Source: [Mycobacterium] stephanolepidis (GTDB lineage Bacteria; Actinomycetota; Actinomycetes; Mycobacteriales; Mycobacteriaceae). From it: a stretch of DNA of 64,000 bases. The position numbers and the translations under genes were made by a program. The notes under the pieces were generated by a model, which had not been told where the DNA came from, did not search any database, and worked only from the letters and a program-made list of their open reading frames with translations. Shown here piece after piece: positions 1 through 9,962 of this stretch. The stretch lies in assembly GCF_002356335.1 (NCBI RefSeq), contig NZ_AP018165.1, positions 3,286,001-3,350,000 on the forward strand. Reading direction: 5' to 3'. Numbering within the stretch: the stretch's first letter is position 1; each line of letters starts with the position of its first letter.

Positions 1-669
1 TTCTGGATAACGACCATCGTCGCTGTGCTGTGCGCACTTCCCGCAGCCAACCCGGCGCCGGCACATGCCGACCCTCCGCTGGTGTATCCCGGCATGCTCA
101 TCTACCAGGGCTCGCTGAGCTGCACGCTCGGTTACGTCGATCCCGTGCTTCGGGTGGGCATCACGGCCGGGCATTGCGTCAACGGCGACGGCATCGTTCG
201 CAACGGAGACTTCGCGGCGATAGGACACAAGATCCTCGCCCACGACAACCGTCCCCCCGAGGGCCCGGTGTACGAGAACGAGTACACCATCGACTACGAA
301 GCGATCTCGATCGATGACGGATTGCCCGTCAACGATGTCATGGCCAACGGTCAACGGCTCGAACGCGATGACACGGTCACTCCCGATATCGGAATGCCGG
401 TCTGCCGCACCGGCTTCACCACGGGCGACGCGTGCGGATCGGTAACCCGACTTGGCAACGGCTGGTTCAGGTTTAACGGTCCGGTGATCGCCAAGGGCGA
501 TTCCGGCGGCCCGGTGTACACCCATGTCGGCGACCGCACCGTGCTCGTCGGCATCATTCGCGGTTTCATGACAAGCCAGTCGGGCGATGACGTGCAGTCC
601 TGGGCGATGTCCTGGCAGTCGGTGGTCAAGCAGCTCCGCGAGGACCGCAAGGGCCTGCTGCCCGCCTGA
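1..669 (+). CDS. Secreted S1-family (trypsin-like) serine protease, 5' end outside window
   Basis: The reading frame is open from base 1. The first residues are hydrophobic and end in an Ala-rich stretch (ANPAPAHA), which looks like the end of a signal peptide whose start lies upstream; the first in-window start codon is a GTG at 25. The chymotrypsin-fold triad is visible: His in TAGHCV, an acidic residue near TIDYEAISID, and the nucleophile Ser in GDSGGPV. Cysteines that could pair in disulfides fit an exported protein. Mycobacteria carry several small secreted S1 proteases of about this size. The substrate is unknown. It is followed 18 bp later by an unrelated crotonase gene. Confidence 0.8.
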   Translation, partial: FWITTIVAVLCALPAANPAPAHADPPLVYPGMLIYQGSLSCTLGYVDPVLRVGITAGHCVNGDGIVRNGDFAAIGHKILAHDNRPPEGPVYENEYTIDYEAISIDDGLPVNDVMANGQRLERDDTVTPDIGMPVCRTGFTTGDACGSVTRLGNGWFRFNGPVIAKGDSGGPVYTHVGDRTVLVGIIRGFMTSQSGDDVQSWAMSWQSVVKQLREDRKGLLPA

Positions 670-687
670 ACCCGTAGGCTCACGCAC

Positions 688-1509
688 ATGAGCGACTGGA
701 AAGCCTTCACCGTCGAGACCACTGGGCACATCGCCCAGGTCACCCTCGTCGGGCCCGGTAAGGGCAATGCGATGGGACCCGATTTCTGGCGGGAACTGCC
801 GCTGATCTTCACCGAACTCGACGCCGACCCGGAGATACGGGCGATCGTGCTCGCGGCCGCCGGATCCCATTTCAGTTACGGGCTGGACCTGGCCGCGATG
901 GCGGGCACCTTCATGCCGCTGCTGGCCGATAAGGCACTGGCCAAGCCGCGCACCGAGTTCCTCGACGAGATACGTCGGCTGCAGGCCTCGGTGACCGCCG
1001 TCGCAGCCTGTCGCAAGCCCGTGATCGCCGCGGTGCAGGGCTGGTGCATCGGTGGCGGCGTCGACCTGATCGCGGCCGCCGATATCAGGTATGCAAGCGC
1101 CGAGGCGAAGTTCAGTGTGCGCGAGGCCAAGGTCGCGATTGTCGCCGATATTGGCTCGCTGCATCGTCTTCCACCGATCATCGGTGACGGCCACCTGCGT
1201 GAACTGGCGTTCACCGGCAAAGACATCGATGCCACTCGGGCCGAGAAGATCGGTCTGGTCAACGACGTGTTCGACACCCCCGAGGCAACACTGGCGGCCG
1301 CCCATGCCACCGCCGCCGAGATCGCGGCCAACCCCCCGCTGGTGGTGCAGGGTGTCAAGGACGTGCTGGGCCGCGAGCGCGAGAGCGTCGTTGCCGACGG
1401 CCTCAAATACGTGTCGACCTGGAACGCCGCGTTCCTACCGTCGGAGGACTTACAGGAAGCCATCGGTGCGGTCTTCGAGAAGCGGGAACCCGACTTCAAG
1501 GGGCGCTAG
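688..1509 (+). CDS. Crotonase of the delta3,5-delta2,4-dienoyl-CoA isomerase type
   Basis: The protein has 273 aa and the full crotonase fold: an oxyanion segment (SHFSYGLDLAAM) and the GWCIGGGVDL helix. Three acidic residues match the catalytic triad of dienoyl-CoA isomerases (ECH1 family): Asp in GGGVDL, Glu in SVREAKV and Asp in VADIGSLHRLP. This favours isomerisation of 3,5-dienoyl-CoA during oxidation of unsaturated fatty acids over plain hydration. It most resembles EchA21-like proteins as I recall them, but I do not assign a symbol. Its 3' end overlaps the convergent bluB gene by 4 bp. Confidence 0.8.
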   Translation: MSDWKAFTVETTGHIAQVTLVGPGKGNAMGPDFWRELPLIFTELDADPEIRAIVLAAAGSHFSYGLDLAAMAGTFMPLLADKALAKPRTEFLDEIRRLQASVTAVAACRKPVIAAVQGWCIGGGVDLIAAADIRYASAEAKFSVREAKVAIVADIGSLHRLPPIIGDGHLRELAFTGKDIDATRAEKIGLVNDVFDTPEATLAAAHATAAEIAANPPLVVQGVKDVLGRERESVVADGLKYVSTWNAAFLPSEDLQEAIGAVFEKREPDFKGR

Positions 1510-2132
1510 GTCTCTCGGTAGCGGCCCCAGTGCACGGCGTCCTCCAACGGACGCCCGCTACGCCAGCCGAATCGTTCCAGATCGGGCCGCTCGGCGAACT
1601 CACGTACCGGCCCGACGCACAACCAGGCGATCGGTCTGATGTGCGTTGGCGCGCCCACTAATTCGGCCAGGAACTGTTCCTCGTAGAAGGACACCCAGCC
1701 GACACCGATCCCTTCGGTGACCGCGGCGAGCCACAGGTTCTGGATGGCGAGCACCGCCGAAAACAGGCCCGCGTCGGCAATGGTGTGCCGCCCCAGGACA
1801 TGCGGACCACCCCGGCCGTGATCGTAGGTGACCACCACCCCGGTACCGCTTTCACAGATTCCTTCAATCTTGATGGGATCAAAGGTGTTTCGCCGCTCCG
1901 CGGGAAGGCTGTCCGCGAATCGCTCACGCTGCTCGGCAACATGCGCCGCGAAGTCCTCCAGAACCTCCGACTCGCGCACCACCACGAAATCCCATGGCTG
2001 ACTGTTCCCCACGCTGGGTGCGCGATGCGCGGCCTGCAGCAGCTTCACCAACGTCGCATCGTCGATAACCTCTCCGGTGAACTCCGCGCGTACATCACGG
2101 CGGGTGGCGATGGCCTGGTAGACGTCCATCAC
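1506..2132 (-). CDS. bluB: 5,6-dimethylbenzimidazole synthase BluB (nitroreductase fold)
   Basis: This 208-aa protein has the BluB signature HRAPSVGNSQPWDF near residue 35, plus the later GIGVGWVSFY segment typical of the family. BluB uses reduced FMN and O2 to convert FMN to 5,6-dimethylbenzimidazole, the lower ligand of cobalamin. Translation probably starts at GTG 2132 or at the ATG one codon later (2129); both overlap the stop of the upstream MetE-like gene, so the two are likely co-transcribed and coupled. The pairing of a B12-ligand enzyme with a B12-independent methionine-synthase-like protein is notable. A general nitroreductase is the alternative, but the motif favours BluB. Confidence 0.82.
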   Translation of the reverse strand: MMDVYQAIATRRDVRAEFTGEVIDDATLVKLLQAAHRAPSVGNSQPWDFVVVRESEVLEDFAAHVAEQRERFADSLPAERRNTFDPIKIEGICESGTGVVVTYDHGRGGPHVLGRHTIADAGLFSAVLAIQNLWLAAVTEGIGVGWVSFYEEQFLAELVGAPTHIRPIAWLCVGPVREFAERPDLERFGWRSGRPLEDAVHWGRYRET

Positions 2133-3133
2133 AGCGCATCCGGGTCGGCATCGATCAGATCACTGACCTTGCGCGTCAATTCGGTTGCCTTGCGCGCCCA
2201 TGGGAGATCGGCTCCGGCGAGACCACATCCGGCACTGATGCCGATGCGATCCCGCAGCACTGCACGTCCAAAGCCCAGCTTGTCGGCCAGCGCCGCGGTA
2301 GTGGTCGCCAGCACGTCCGATGAGATGGGCACGGCCGGCGAAAGGGAGGGAATCACACCGAGTACGGCGACCTTACCCGTGTCCAGCACCGAGGCCAGTC
2401 CATCGAGTGCCTGCGCATCCGCCAGGTATGCGGCATCCACCGCGATCCCACGAATGTCGGCCCCGCGCAAGAGCTCCCAGGGAGGGTCGGCGGCACAACA
2501 ATGCACCACCAGTTCGCCACCCACCGCCGCAGCGCACTGGTCCAACAGAGCCGTCGCCGTCGACGCGTCGACGGGATGCACCGGTGAGAACATGCTGGTT
2601 CCCGACAGTCTGCCGTCCAGTGCGGCAGGCAGAGAGGGTTCGTCGAGCTGCACCAGTACGGGAACACCGAGTCGACGAGAAAGCGTGGCTTGATGCTGCG
2701 CCAGCCCTTCCGCCAGAGATCCCGCCAGGTCTCGCACCGCTCCGGGGTCGGTGATCGCGCGATGACCATTGGGAAGTTCCAATTGTGCGGCGAGCGTGAT
2801 CGGCCCGGGACCCTGCACCTTCACCGCCCGGCCGCTCCCCCGATGCCCACCGCGCTCCCACTCCTCTTCGAGCGCGTCCATGTCCTCGTCCAGGAATCCG
2901 CGCGCGCGTCGAACCACCGCGCCGGGTCGGGCTGTCGTCCGGTAGCCGGTGGGTGAGACGTCGAGGGCGATATCCACCAGCAGTGCCGCGGCCCGGCCGA
3001 TCAGATCGGCACCCACTCCGCGCGCGGGCAGCTCCACGAGGTGAGGCAGCGGTAGCTCGGCCACCACGATCTCGGTCGCGGCTCGCACCTGTTGCCCCGG
3101 CCAAGAGCCCAGGCCAGTTCCGTTCGCCCACAT
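2129..3133 (-). CDS. Cobalamin-independent methionine synthase C-terminal-domain-like protein (Rv3015c-like)
   Basis: The protein is 334 aa when started at the ATG giving MWANGTGLGSWPG, which is where homologous proteins begin; the frame extends upstream but the extension is not protein-like. It matches only the C-terminal barrel of MetE, about half of a full enzyme. The zinc ligands H-x-C (VVHCCA) and a late Cys (AGCGLAG) are present; at the place of the third MetE ligand, normally Glu, I see Asp (GIAVDAA). Stand-alone MetE-C proteins may transfer methyl groups from alternative donors, but the reaction here is unknown. It lies 16 bp downstream of the purine permease gene and overlaps bluB. 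Confidence 0.75.
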   Translation of the reverse strand: MWANGTGLGSWPGQQVRAATEIVVAELPLPHLVELPARGVGADLIGRAAALLVDIALDVSPTGYRTTARPGAVVRRARGFLDEDMDALEEEWERGGHRGSGRAVKVQGPGPITLAAQLELPNGHRAITDPGAVRDLAGSLAEGLAQHQATLSRRLGVPVLVQLDEPSLPAALDGRLSGTSMFSPVHPVDASTATALLDQCAAAVGGELVVHCCAADPPWELLRGADIRGIAVDAAYLADAQALDGLASVLDTGKVAVLGVIPSLSPAVPISSDVLATTTAALADKLGFGRAVLRDRIGISAGCGLAGADLPWARKATELTRKVSDLIDADPDAL

Positions 3134-3149
3134 GTTCACCCAGAGAACG

Positions 3150-4598
3150 TTAGGTGATGAGCGATTCGATCGGACCCTTGGCGAAGTAGACGACGAATAA
3201 TCCGGCCACCACGTACAGCAGCGGGTGCACGGCGCGAAGCCGAGCCCCGCGCTCCCCCGATACAACAGCCAGCACCACCCAGCTGATGAACCCGACACCG
3301 ATACCGTTGGCGATCGAATAGGTAAACGGCATGGTCACCACGGTCAAGAAGCAGGGCAACGCATACTCGAAGCGGGTGAGATCGATGCTGCGCAGCTGGC
3401 CGATCATCATGGCGCCCACGACCACCAAGGCCGGCGCCGCCGCCTCCAGCGGCACCACCGAATACAGCGGGGTGAAGAACATCGCCGCCAGGAACAGCAG
3501 ACCGGTCACCACATTGGCCAGGCCGGTCCTGGCGCCCTCGGCGATACCGGAGGCAGACTCCACGAACACGGTGTTCGAGGACGAGGAGGAGACGCCTCCA
3601 ACGACCGCACCGACGCCCTCGACCGATAGTGCTCGTCCGATTCCCGGCAGAGTGCCGTGTTCGTCGGCCAGACCGGCTTCCTTGCCCAGACCGGTCATGG
3701 TTCCCATCGCGTCGAAGAAGTTCGACAGCACCAACGCGAACACCAGCACCGTCGCCGACAGCGCACCCACCCGGGCGAATGCGCCGAACATGTCCACCTG
3801 GCCGAGCAGACTCAGATCCGGCAGGCCGCCCGCCGAGGACGGCCAGGCGGGCACGGTGAGATTCCATCCCTTGGTATCGGCGGGCTGCGCACCGCGTTCG
3901 GTCAACGCCTGCGCGATCATGGAGATCCCCGTCATCACGACGATGCCGATGAGCAGTCCGCCACGAACCTTGCGCACCACCAGAATTCCCATCAGCAGCA
4001 CGCCCGCGGCGAAGATCAGGGTCGGGATGGTGGCCACCGAGTTGTCGATTCCCAAACCAACCGGCACGGTGGTGTTCGCCGCGTCGGGGATGCGTCGGAC
4101 GAACCCCGCGTCGACGAAGCCGATGAATGCGATGAAGCATCCGATTCCGGCGGCGATCGCCGCCTTCAGCTCATCGGGAATGGCATGGAACACCGCGGTG
4201 CGGAAACCCGAGATACCCAGCGCCACAATGATCAGACCGTCGACGATCACCAGCCCCATGGCCTCGGGCCAGCTCATCTGCGAGGCAAAGGAGACGGCGA
4301 GCAGACTGTTGATGCCCAGTCCCGCGGCAAGCGCGAACGGGTAGTTGGCGACGAACCCGAACAGTATGGACATCACCCCGGCCGCCAGCGCCGTCACCGC
4401 CGCCACTTGACCCACCGGCAGCACATGGCCCAGCACGTCAGCGTTATGCGCCCGTCCCGGCTCACCACCGATGATGAGCGGGTTCAGCACCACGATGTAC
4501 GCCATCGCAAAGAAGGTGACGATCCCGCCGCGAACTTCCCGTCCCAGCGTCGACTGTCGCTCGGAGATCCGGAAGAACCGATCGACTAGGCCATTCAT
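3150..4598 (-). CDS. NCS2-family nucleobase permease (AzgA/PbuG-like)
   Basis: This 482-aa polytopic membrane protein begins with the conserved stretch REVRGGIVTFFAMAYIVVLNP, typical of the guanine/hypoxanthine branch of the NCS2 family. Further family segments are NYPFALAAGLGINSLLA and FFDAMGTMTGLGKEAGL, the second of which lies in the substrate-binding region. About 12-14 membrane spans can be read. The likely role is proton-coupled purine uptake at the inner membrane. It is the first gene of a reverse-strand set with the MetE-like gene and bluB. Confidence 0.85.
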   Translation of the reverse strand: MNGLVDRFFRISERQSTLGREVRGGIVTFFAMAYIVVLNPLIIGGEPGRAHNADVLGHVLPVGQVAAVTALAAGVMSILFGFVANYPFALAAGLGINSLLAVSFASQMSWPEAMGLVIVDGLIIVALGISGFRTAVFHAIPDELKAAIAAGIGCFIAFIGFVDAGFVRRIPDAANTTVPVGLGIDNSVATIPTLIFAAGVLLMGILVVRKVRGGLLIGIVVMTGISMIAQALTERGAQPADTKGWNLTVPAWPSSAGGLPDLSLLGQVDMFGAFARVGALSATVLVFALVLSNFFDAMGTMTGLGKEAGLADEHGTLPGIGRALSVEGVGAVVGGVSSSSSNTVFVESASGIAEGARTGLANVVTGLLFLAAMFFTPLYSVVPLEAAAPALVVVGAMMIGQLRSIDLTRFEYALPCFLTVVTMPFTYSIANGIGVGFISWVVLAVVSGERGARLRAVHPLLYVVAGLFVVYFAKGPIESLIT

Positions 4599-4844
4599 AG
4601 CCGTTGAAAGTACAGGCCTCGGTTGCCGGTCGCCCGCCGCGATCGAGCGCGAGCCTCACGCGGGATTTTGCGGCGATTTCCGCGTCAGGCTCGCCCTCGG
4701 CCTCCGGTTCGGGAACCGGTGGGAGGAGGGACTTTCCAACCCCAGGTAGAGGACCTTCGTCACTAGGACGGTGTGCGGCCATCCGGTCGAATATAAGTGT
4801 CACTTTCAGACACAGATAACTCGACCGAATCCGAGGACCGCACC
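4599..4844. promoter_or_regulatory. Divergent promoter region of the permease and desaturase genes
   Basis: This 246-bp gap separates two divergent genes. A TATAAG hexamer at 4792-4797 is a plausible -10 box for the desaturase, placing transcription start near 4804 and leaving a leader of about 40 nt with the ribosome site GAGGA. I see no clear -35 box and no convincing operator. Confidence 0.3.
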
Positions 4845-5831
4845 GTGCCGCAGAAGGAATACACCGACCTCGAGCTCCTCCACGAGCTCGAACCCGTGGT
4901 GGAGGAGAACACTCATCGCCACCTCGGCGTGTTCAAAGAGTGGAACCCGCACGACTACATCCCGTGGTCCGAGGGCAAGAACTACAAGGCATTGGGCGGG
5001 CAGGACTGGGATCCCGAGCAATGCCAACTCTCCGAGCTGGCCAAGGTCGCCATGATCACCAACCTGCTCACCGAGGACAACCTGCCCGCATATCACCGCG
5101 AGATCGCCATGAACTTCACCATGGACGGACCGTGGGGCACCTGGGTGAACCGGTGGACGGCAGAAGAACAGCGTCACAGCATCGCGATTCGTGACTATCT
5201 CGTCGTCACGCGGTCCGTCGATCCGGTGGAACTGGAGAAGCTGCGTGTCGAGCAGATGACCCGCGGGTTCTCCCCCGGACAGAACCGCCAGGGCGGCGAC
5301 CACATGTTCGCCGACAGCCTGTTCGATTCGGTGGCCTATGTGTCATTTCAGGAGTTGGCCACCCGTGTTTCGCACCGCAACACCGGCGTCGCCTGTGCCG
5401 AACCCATCGCGCAGGAACTCCTCAAACACATCTCCAATGACGAGAACCTGCACATGATCTTCTACCGCAACATGGTCGAGGCCGGTCTCGAGATCGCACC
5501 CAACCAGGCGGTGAAATCGATTCACAAGGTTCTCGACAACTTCACGATGCCCGGCTACACGATCCCCGGCTTCCGCCGTAACGCGGTCACCATCGCCACC
5601 GGCGGCGTGTACGACCCGCAATCACACCTTGCCGAGGTCGTCCAGCCGGTGCTGCGCAAGTGGCGCATCTTCGAGCGTGACGACATCAACGGCGAAGCCG
5701 AGTGGTACCGCGAAGACCTGCACCGCATCATCACCGACCTCAAGAAGACTGCCAGCGATTTCGAAGAGGTCAAGACCAAGTACTTGGAGCGTCAGGCAAG
5801 GCGCGCCGAGCGGATGGCCGCCAAGGTGTAA
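4845..5831 (+). CDS. Acyl-[ACP] desaturase, DesA1 type (di-iron)
   Basis: The protein has 328 aa from GTG 4845, chosen because GAGGA sits 7 nt upstream and because the sequence from here (TDLELLHELEPVVE) aligns with the start of DesA1 as I recall it; a GTG at 4797 is in frame but lacks a ribosome site. Two di-iron motifs are visible, EEQRH (ExxH) and DENLHMIFY (ExxH). The likely reaction is O2-dependent introduction of a double bond into an acyl-ACP chain, feeding unsaturated fatty acid or mycolate synthesis. It resembles DesA1 more than DesA2. Confidence 0.85.
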   Translation: MPQKEYTDLELLHELEPVVEENTHRHLGVFKEWNPHDYIPWSEGKNYKALGGQDWDPEQCQLSELAKVAMITNLLTEDNLPAYHREIAMNFTMDGPWGTWVNRWTAEEQRHSIAIRDYLVVTRSVDPVELEKLRVEQMTRGFSPGQNRQGGDHMFADSLFDSVAYVSFQELATRVSHRNTGVACAEPIAQELLKHISNDENLHMIFYRNMVEAGLEIAPNQAVKSIHKVLDNFTMPGYTIPGFRRNAVTIATGGVYDPQSHLAEVVQPVLRKWRIFERDDINGEAEWYREDLHRIITDLKKTASDFEEVKTKYLERQARRAERMAAKV

Positions 5832-5923
5832 CCCTCCGTAACGTCGACATGGGCAAACGGCGATATCCCGTTCAGTACGATTGGACGGGGCCGTCTGCCG
5901 GCCGACGGGGATGAGAGGGATAC

Positions 5924-6784
5924 ATGCGCGCGGTCAAGACGCTCTCGACGGTGTTCGGCATCGCCACGATGTTCGCGGCGACTGTCACCGGCCCTGCGAT
6001 CGCGTCGGCCGAACCCGTGGCGGGCGCCCAGCTGGTCGCGATCGGAGATTCGTTCATGGCGGCGGGTTCGAACGCCGCCGGTATCACCGGCCCCGTCGGC
6101 ACCGCCTGCAACCAGGCGACCGACAATGTGGCGCACCTGGTCGCGACGTCATTCCCGCAGATGACGTTCGCCGACTACTCCTGCGTAGGCGCACTCTCCA
6201 CCGACGTCTACACACCCTCCACCCGCGGCCCGCAGAACACGGGACTGTCCCCGGCCACCAAGGTGGCGGTCGTCTCCATCGGCGGCAACGACGCCGGATT
6301 CGAGCAGATCGCCACCGACTGCCTGTTCGCGTTGAGCTGCCCGCCGGAGAAGAAGGCGCAATTCAGCGCCAACGTCGCCTCGGTGGGCCCGAAACTCACG
6401 GGCGCGTACGCCGCCATCCGTCAGGCGGCTCCGAACGCACGCGTGTTCACGGTGGGCTACCTGCCCATCCTTCCCCCGGACGCCAAGGGGTGCCTGGTCG
6501 GCCTGATCAACACGCAAGAGACCATCACCTTCCTCAATGGTCTGCAACGGCAGCTCAACGACACGATCGTCTCCGAATCGTCGAAAGCGGGATTCACCCC
6601 GGTCATCCCTGCCACCAGTAGCGACCACAGCGTGTGCGCATCAGATTTCCAGCGCTACGTGTCGATGACGGGTACCGGCGTCGGCGATGAGGGAATCCCG
6701 ATGCACCCCACCGCACCCGGACGGCAGTACGTCGCTGAACGCATCGCGATCGCCATGCGCTCGGCGGGAGTTCAGGGAACCTAG
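5924..6784 (+). CDS. Secreted SGNH/GDSL-type hydrolase
   Basis: The 286-aa protein has an N-terminal signal peptide (basic MRAVK, hydrophobic core, cleavage likely after IASA). SGNH-block motifs are GDSF (nucleophile Ser), GGND (oxyanion) and the late DEGIPMHPT with the catalytic His. It is therefore an exported esterase or lipase with cysteine pairs. A ribosome site (GAGAGGG) lies just before ATG 5924. Its stop overlaps the convergent mnmA gene by 4 bp. The natural substrate cannot be told from the sequence. Confidence 0.8.
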   Translation: MRAVKTLSTVFGIATMFAATVTGPAIASAEPVAGAQLVAIGDSFMAAGSNAAGITGPVGTACNQATDNVAHLVATSFPQMTFADYSCVGALSTDVYTPSTRGPQNTGLSPATKVAVVSIGGNDAGFEQIATDCLFALSCPPEKKAQFSANVASVGPKLTGAYAAIRQAAPNARVFTVGYLPILPPDAKGCLVGLINTQETITFLNGLQRQLNDTIVSESSKAGFTPVIPATSSDHSVCASDFQRYVSMTGTGVGDEGIPMHPTAPGRQYVAERIAIAMRSAGVQGT

Positions 6785-7851
6785 CCGCGCGTGATGATGG
6801 CGCTGCCGAGCACCTCGTCACCCTCGGCGTCGGGCCGGTACAGCACCACCGTCTGCCCGGGCGCCACACCGCGCAGGGCGGTACGCAGTCGGACCTGAAT
6901 CCGCTCGGCCCCCGGTTCGACAATCGCGTCCACCACCGAACCATGCGCGCGAACCTGAACCTGGCACTCGATGGGCCCGGTCGGCACCTGCCCCGAGGTC
7001 CACACCACCGGCTCTCCCCCGAAATCCCAAATCTCAAGTTCCTCAACGGTTCCCACCCGAACGGTGGCCGTGTCGGCATCGATCGACGTGACGTATCGGG
7101 GACGACCGTCGGCGGCAGGGCCAACCAGCCCGAGCCCCTTGCGCTGACCGATGGTGAACTCGTGCACCCCCGCATGGGTGGCCAACACGCTGCCGTCGGC
7201 GTCCACCACATTCCCGCGACGCACACCGATGCGCGCACCGAGGAACGCCTGGGTATCTCCGGAAGGAATGAAGCAGATGTCATGGCTGTCGGGCTTGTTC
7301 GCGACAAGCAGACCGCGCTGCTCGGCCTCGGCCCGGATATCGGGCTTAGGACTATCGCCTACGGGGAACAGCGCGCGGCTCAGCTGCTGCGGTGTGAGCA
7401 CTCCCAGCACATAGGACTGGTCCTTGTCCGCGTCGACCGCACGGCGCAGCCTGCCGTCCTGCAACCGCGCGTAGTGGCCGGTCGCCACGGCATCGAAGCC
7501 CAGCGCGATGGCGCGGTCGGCCAGCGCCGCGAACTTGATCTTCTCGTTGCACTTCACACACGGATTGGGGGTACGCCCCTCGGCGTAGGCCTCGACGAAG
7601 TCGTCGATGACGTCTTCTTTGAATCGATCGGCGAAATCCCAGACATAGAAGGGGATTCCGAGCATGTCGGCAACACGGCGGGCATCGGCGGCGTCCTCTT
7701 TCGAGCAGCATCCCCGCGATCCGGTGCGCAGTGTTCCGGGTGCCGCCGACAGCGCCAGGTGCACACCGACAACATCGTGTCCGGCATCCACCATGCGTGC
7801 AGCCGCAACCGACGAGTCGACTCCCCCGCTCATGGCCGCCAGCACCCTCAT
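6781..7851 (-). CDS. mnmA: tRNA-specific 2-thiouridylase MnmA (TrmU)
   Basis: This 356-aa cytosolic enzyme makes 2-thiouridine at the wobble position of tRNAs for Lys, Glu and Gln, using sulfur from a cysteine desulfurase. The PP-loop [10 protein letters not shown] lies at the N-terminus, catalytic cysteines are in [12 protein letters not shown] and CFIPSGD, and GHYARL is also conserved. The start is ATG 7851, overlapping the stop of iscS (ATGA); frame extension upstream runs antisense through iscS and is not real. The iscS-mnmA pair is functionally coherent (sulfur donor and acceptor) and matches the Rv3025c-Rv3024c order. Confidence 0.95.
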   Translation of the reverse strand: MRVLAAMSGGVDSSVAAARMVDAGHDVVGVHLALSAAPGTLRTGSRGCCSKEDAADARRVADMLGIPFYVWDFADRFKEDVIDDFVEAYAEGRTPNPCVKCNEKIKFAALADRAIALGFDAVATGHYARLQDGRLRRAVDADKDQSYVLGVLTPQQLSRALFPVGDSPKPDIRAEAEQRGLLVANKPDSHDICFIPSGDTQAFLGARIGVRRGNVVDADGSVLATHAGVHEFTIGQRKGLGLVGPAADGRPRYVTSIDADTATVRVGTVEELEIWDFGGEPVVWTSGQVPTGPIECQVQVRAHGSVVDAIVEPGAERIQVRLRTALRGVAPGQTVVLYRPDAEGDEVLGSAIITRG

Positions 7852-9059
7852 GACCGACCCCCGGCGCTGGCCAGGGCAGCGGCCCGGGCGCGCGGAACAG
7901 CGATCCGCAGTGCCTCGAGGGCACGTGCCACATCCGAGGCCACGGAGGTGTGGCCGAAGGTGAATCGCAGCGATCCACGCGCGGCTTCGGGGTCGATACC
8001 CATCTCGATGAGCACATGCGAGGGCCGCGCGACGCCCGCCGTGCACGCCGAGCCGGTTGAGCACTCGATACCGTTGGCGTCCAGCAACATCAGCAGGGAG
8101 TCGCCCTCGCATCCGGCAAAGGTGAAATGCGCGTTTCCGGGCAATCTGCCGTTGCCGGCCGCGCCGTTGAGCACGGAGCCCTCGATCTGGGTCAGCACCT
8201 GATCGATCAGCTCGTCTCGAAGTGTTTTCAGTGTTGCAGCGCCCTCGCATCGTTCGGACACAGCCTCGACCAGCGCGGTCGACATCGCCACGATCGCCGC
8301 CGTATCGGGCGTGCCCGAACGGATGTCACGTTCGTGGCCACCACCGTGAAACAATGGGACACAAGCGGTTTCACGACGCAGCAGCAGTGCACCGACCCCC
8401 ATCGGGCCGCCGAACTTGTGCGCGGCCACACTCATCGCCGACAGTCCACTGAGGGCGAAATCGACATCGAGCTGACCTACCGCACCGATGGCATCGCTGT
8501 GCATCGGAATATCGAATTCGGCAGCGATGGACGCCAACTCACAAATGGGGTTGATCGTGCCGACCTCGTTGTTGGCCCACATCACCGTGATGAGCGCGAC
8601 GTCGTCGTGGTCGGTGAGGGCCGAGCGCAGTGCCGCGGCAGTCACCATGCCGGTGTCATCCACCGGCAGCCACGTCACGTCGGCGCCCTCGTGATCGGCG
8701 AGCCACTGCACCGCATCGAGCACAGCATGATGCTCGACGGCGCCGGCAATGACGCGAGTACGGCGCGCATCGGCGTCGCGACGTGCCCAGTAGATGCCCT
8801 TGATGGCGAGGTTGTCGCTCTCGGTACCGCCGGCGGTGAAGATCACCTCGGACGGTCGGGCGCCCAGGGCCGCGGCGATCGACTCCCGCGATTCCTCAAC
8901 CCGGCGCCGGGCATCACGCCCCGACCCGTGCAGCGAGGCGGCGTTCCCGGTCTGGGCCATGGTGGCCGCCATCGCCTCGATGGCGGCGGGGCGCATCGGG
9001 GTGGTTGCGGCATGGTCCAGGTAGACCGCACCTTCAGCTGGGGTTCGAGCAGCACACAT
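7848..9059 (-). CDS. iscS: Cysteine desulfurase (IscS/NifS family)
   Basis: The 403-aa PLP enzyme converts cysteine to alanine and hands persulfide sulfur to acceptors such as MnmA and the Fe-S machinery. The fold-type-I motifs are [10 protein letters not shown] at the N-terminus, the EHHAVL segment, the PLP lysine in AAHKFGG and the catalytic Cys loop STGSACTAG. The start is taken as ATG 9059, before the conserved YLDHAATTP; longer in-frame starts add residues unlike the family. It is the first gene of the iscS-mnmA pair, 46 bp downstream of the acyltransferase gene. Confidence 0.93.
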   Translation of the reverse strand: MCAARTPAEGAVYLDHAATTPMRPAAIEAMAATMAQTGNAASLHGSGRDARRRVEESRESIAAALGARPSEVIFTAGGTESDNLAIKGIYWARRDADARRTRVIAGAVEHHAVLDAVQWLADHEGADVTWLPVDDTGMVTAAALRSALTDHDDVALITVMWANNEVGTINPICELASIAAEFDIPMHSDAIGAVGQLDVDFALSGLSAMSVAAHKFGGPMGVGALLLRRETACVPLFHGGGHERDIRSGTPDTAAIVAMSTALVEAVSERCEGAATLKTLRDELIDQVLTQIEGSVLNGAAGNGRLPGNAHFTFAGCEGDSLLMLLDANGIECSTGSACTAGVARPSHVLIEMGIDPEAARGSLRFTFGHTSVASDVARALEALRIAVPRARAAALASAGGRS

Positions 9060-9105
9060 AACGCATCCAGGATAGGTCCCACCCAGGTGGGCTCGTCCAA
9101 TCGCG

Positions 9106-9960
9106 TCAGGCTGCGATGGGTTCCGGGTGCTCCGGGTGGCTGTGGAGCTGCGGGGTTCGGTCACCGGCCCGAACGGCCGCCTCGCAGCGACTGGCCAGAT
9201 CACGGCGATTCTCACCGGGCAATTGCAGCCCCGCCACCTGGATATGCGCCACTGTCATCCGTGTCGCGGTGAGTCGGCGAATGGAGGCCATCAGGGTGTC
9301 TTCGCCCACATAAGCCGGAACGGTCGACAGCTCGCCACCTGGGTAGTGATACGTCAGCCGCAGCGGCTGCACCGGCCGCTGTGCGTCGATGGCGGCCTGG
9401 AACATCGCGGGGCGGAATGATCCGTACGCACGACCGCACCAGGTGGTGCCCTCGGGGAACGCCACCACGGTCTGGCCGGCCTGAAGACGGGTCGCGACGG
9501 TGTCAACCACCCGCGGCAGGGTGCGCAGGTTTCCTCGCTCGATCGGAATGACCCGCATCATCCGGGCGATGACGCCCAAGCCGGGCCAATCGATCAGATC
9601 TGCCCGGGCGACGAACGAACCCGGGAGCACGGCACCGATGGCGAAGACGTCGACCCAGGACACATGGCCCGCGACCACCAGGGAGCCACGGATGTCGCGG
9701 ATCGGTCCGCCGGATACGGAGATGCGGACTCCCAGGCAGCGCAGCATCAACCGGCAGTAGCCGCGCTGCCAGCGCACCCGCCCGGGAAGTGGTATCCCGA
9801 GCAGCGGCGCGAAGGTTAACAGCGTGATCGCCATAGCGATGCGCGTCGTGGTCCGCAGGGTCCGCGTCAGCGGCCCTGGTTCGTCGATGGTGTTGGCCCG
9901 CATGCAGCTGTCGTCACAGGTTGCCTTCGGCAGCCAGGCGTGAGCGAATTCGGGTGCCAT
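9106..9960 (-). CDS. 1-acylglycerol-phosphate-type (PlsC/OlsA-like) acyltransferase
   Basis: The 284-aa protein has the acyltransferase signature H-x4-D (HVSWVD, near residue 98) and FPEGT (near residue 168), with a hydrophobic segment at about residues 40-60 that can anchor it in the membrane. It lies 2 bp downstream of an OlsB-like N-acyltransferase gene. The OlsB/OlsA pairing is the hallmark of ornithine-lipid synthesis, in which OlsB forms lyso-ornithine lipid and OlsA adds the second acyl chain. A role in ordinary phosphatidic acid synthesis is the alternative. The homologue in M. tuberculosis would be Rv3026c. Confidence 0.8.
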   Translation of the reverse strand: MAPEFAHAWLPKATCDDSCMRANTIDEPGPLTRTLRTTTRIAMAITLLTFAPLLGIPLPGRVRWQRGYCRLMLRCLGVRISVSGGPIRDIRGSLVVAGHVSWVDVFAIGAVLPGSFVARADLIDWPGLGVIARMMRVIPIERGNLRTLPRVVDTVATRLQAGQTVVAFPEGTTWCGRAYGSFRPAMFQAAIDAQRPVQPLRLTYHYPGGELSTVPAYVGEDTLMASIRRLTATRMTVAHIQVAGLQLPGENRRDLASRCEAAVRAGDRTPQLHSHPEHPEPIAA

Positions 9961-9962
9961 CG

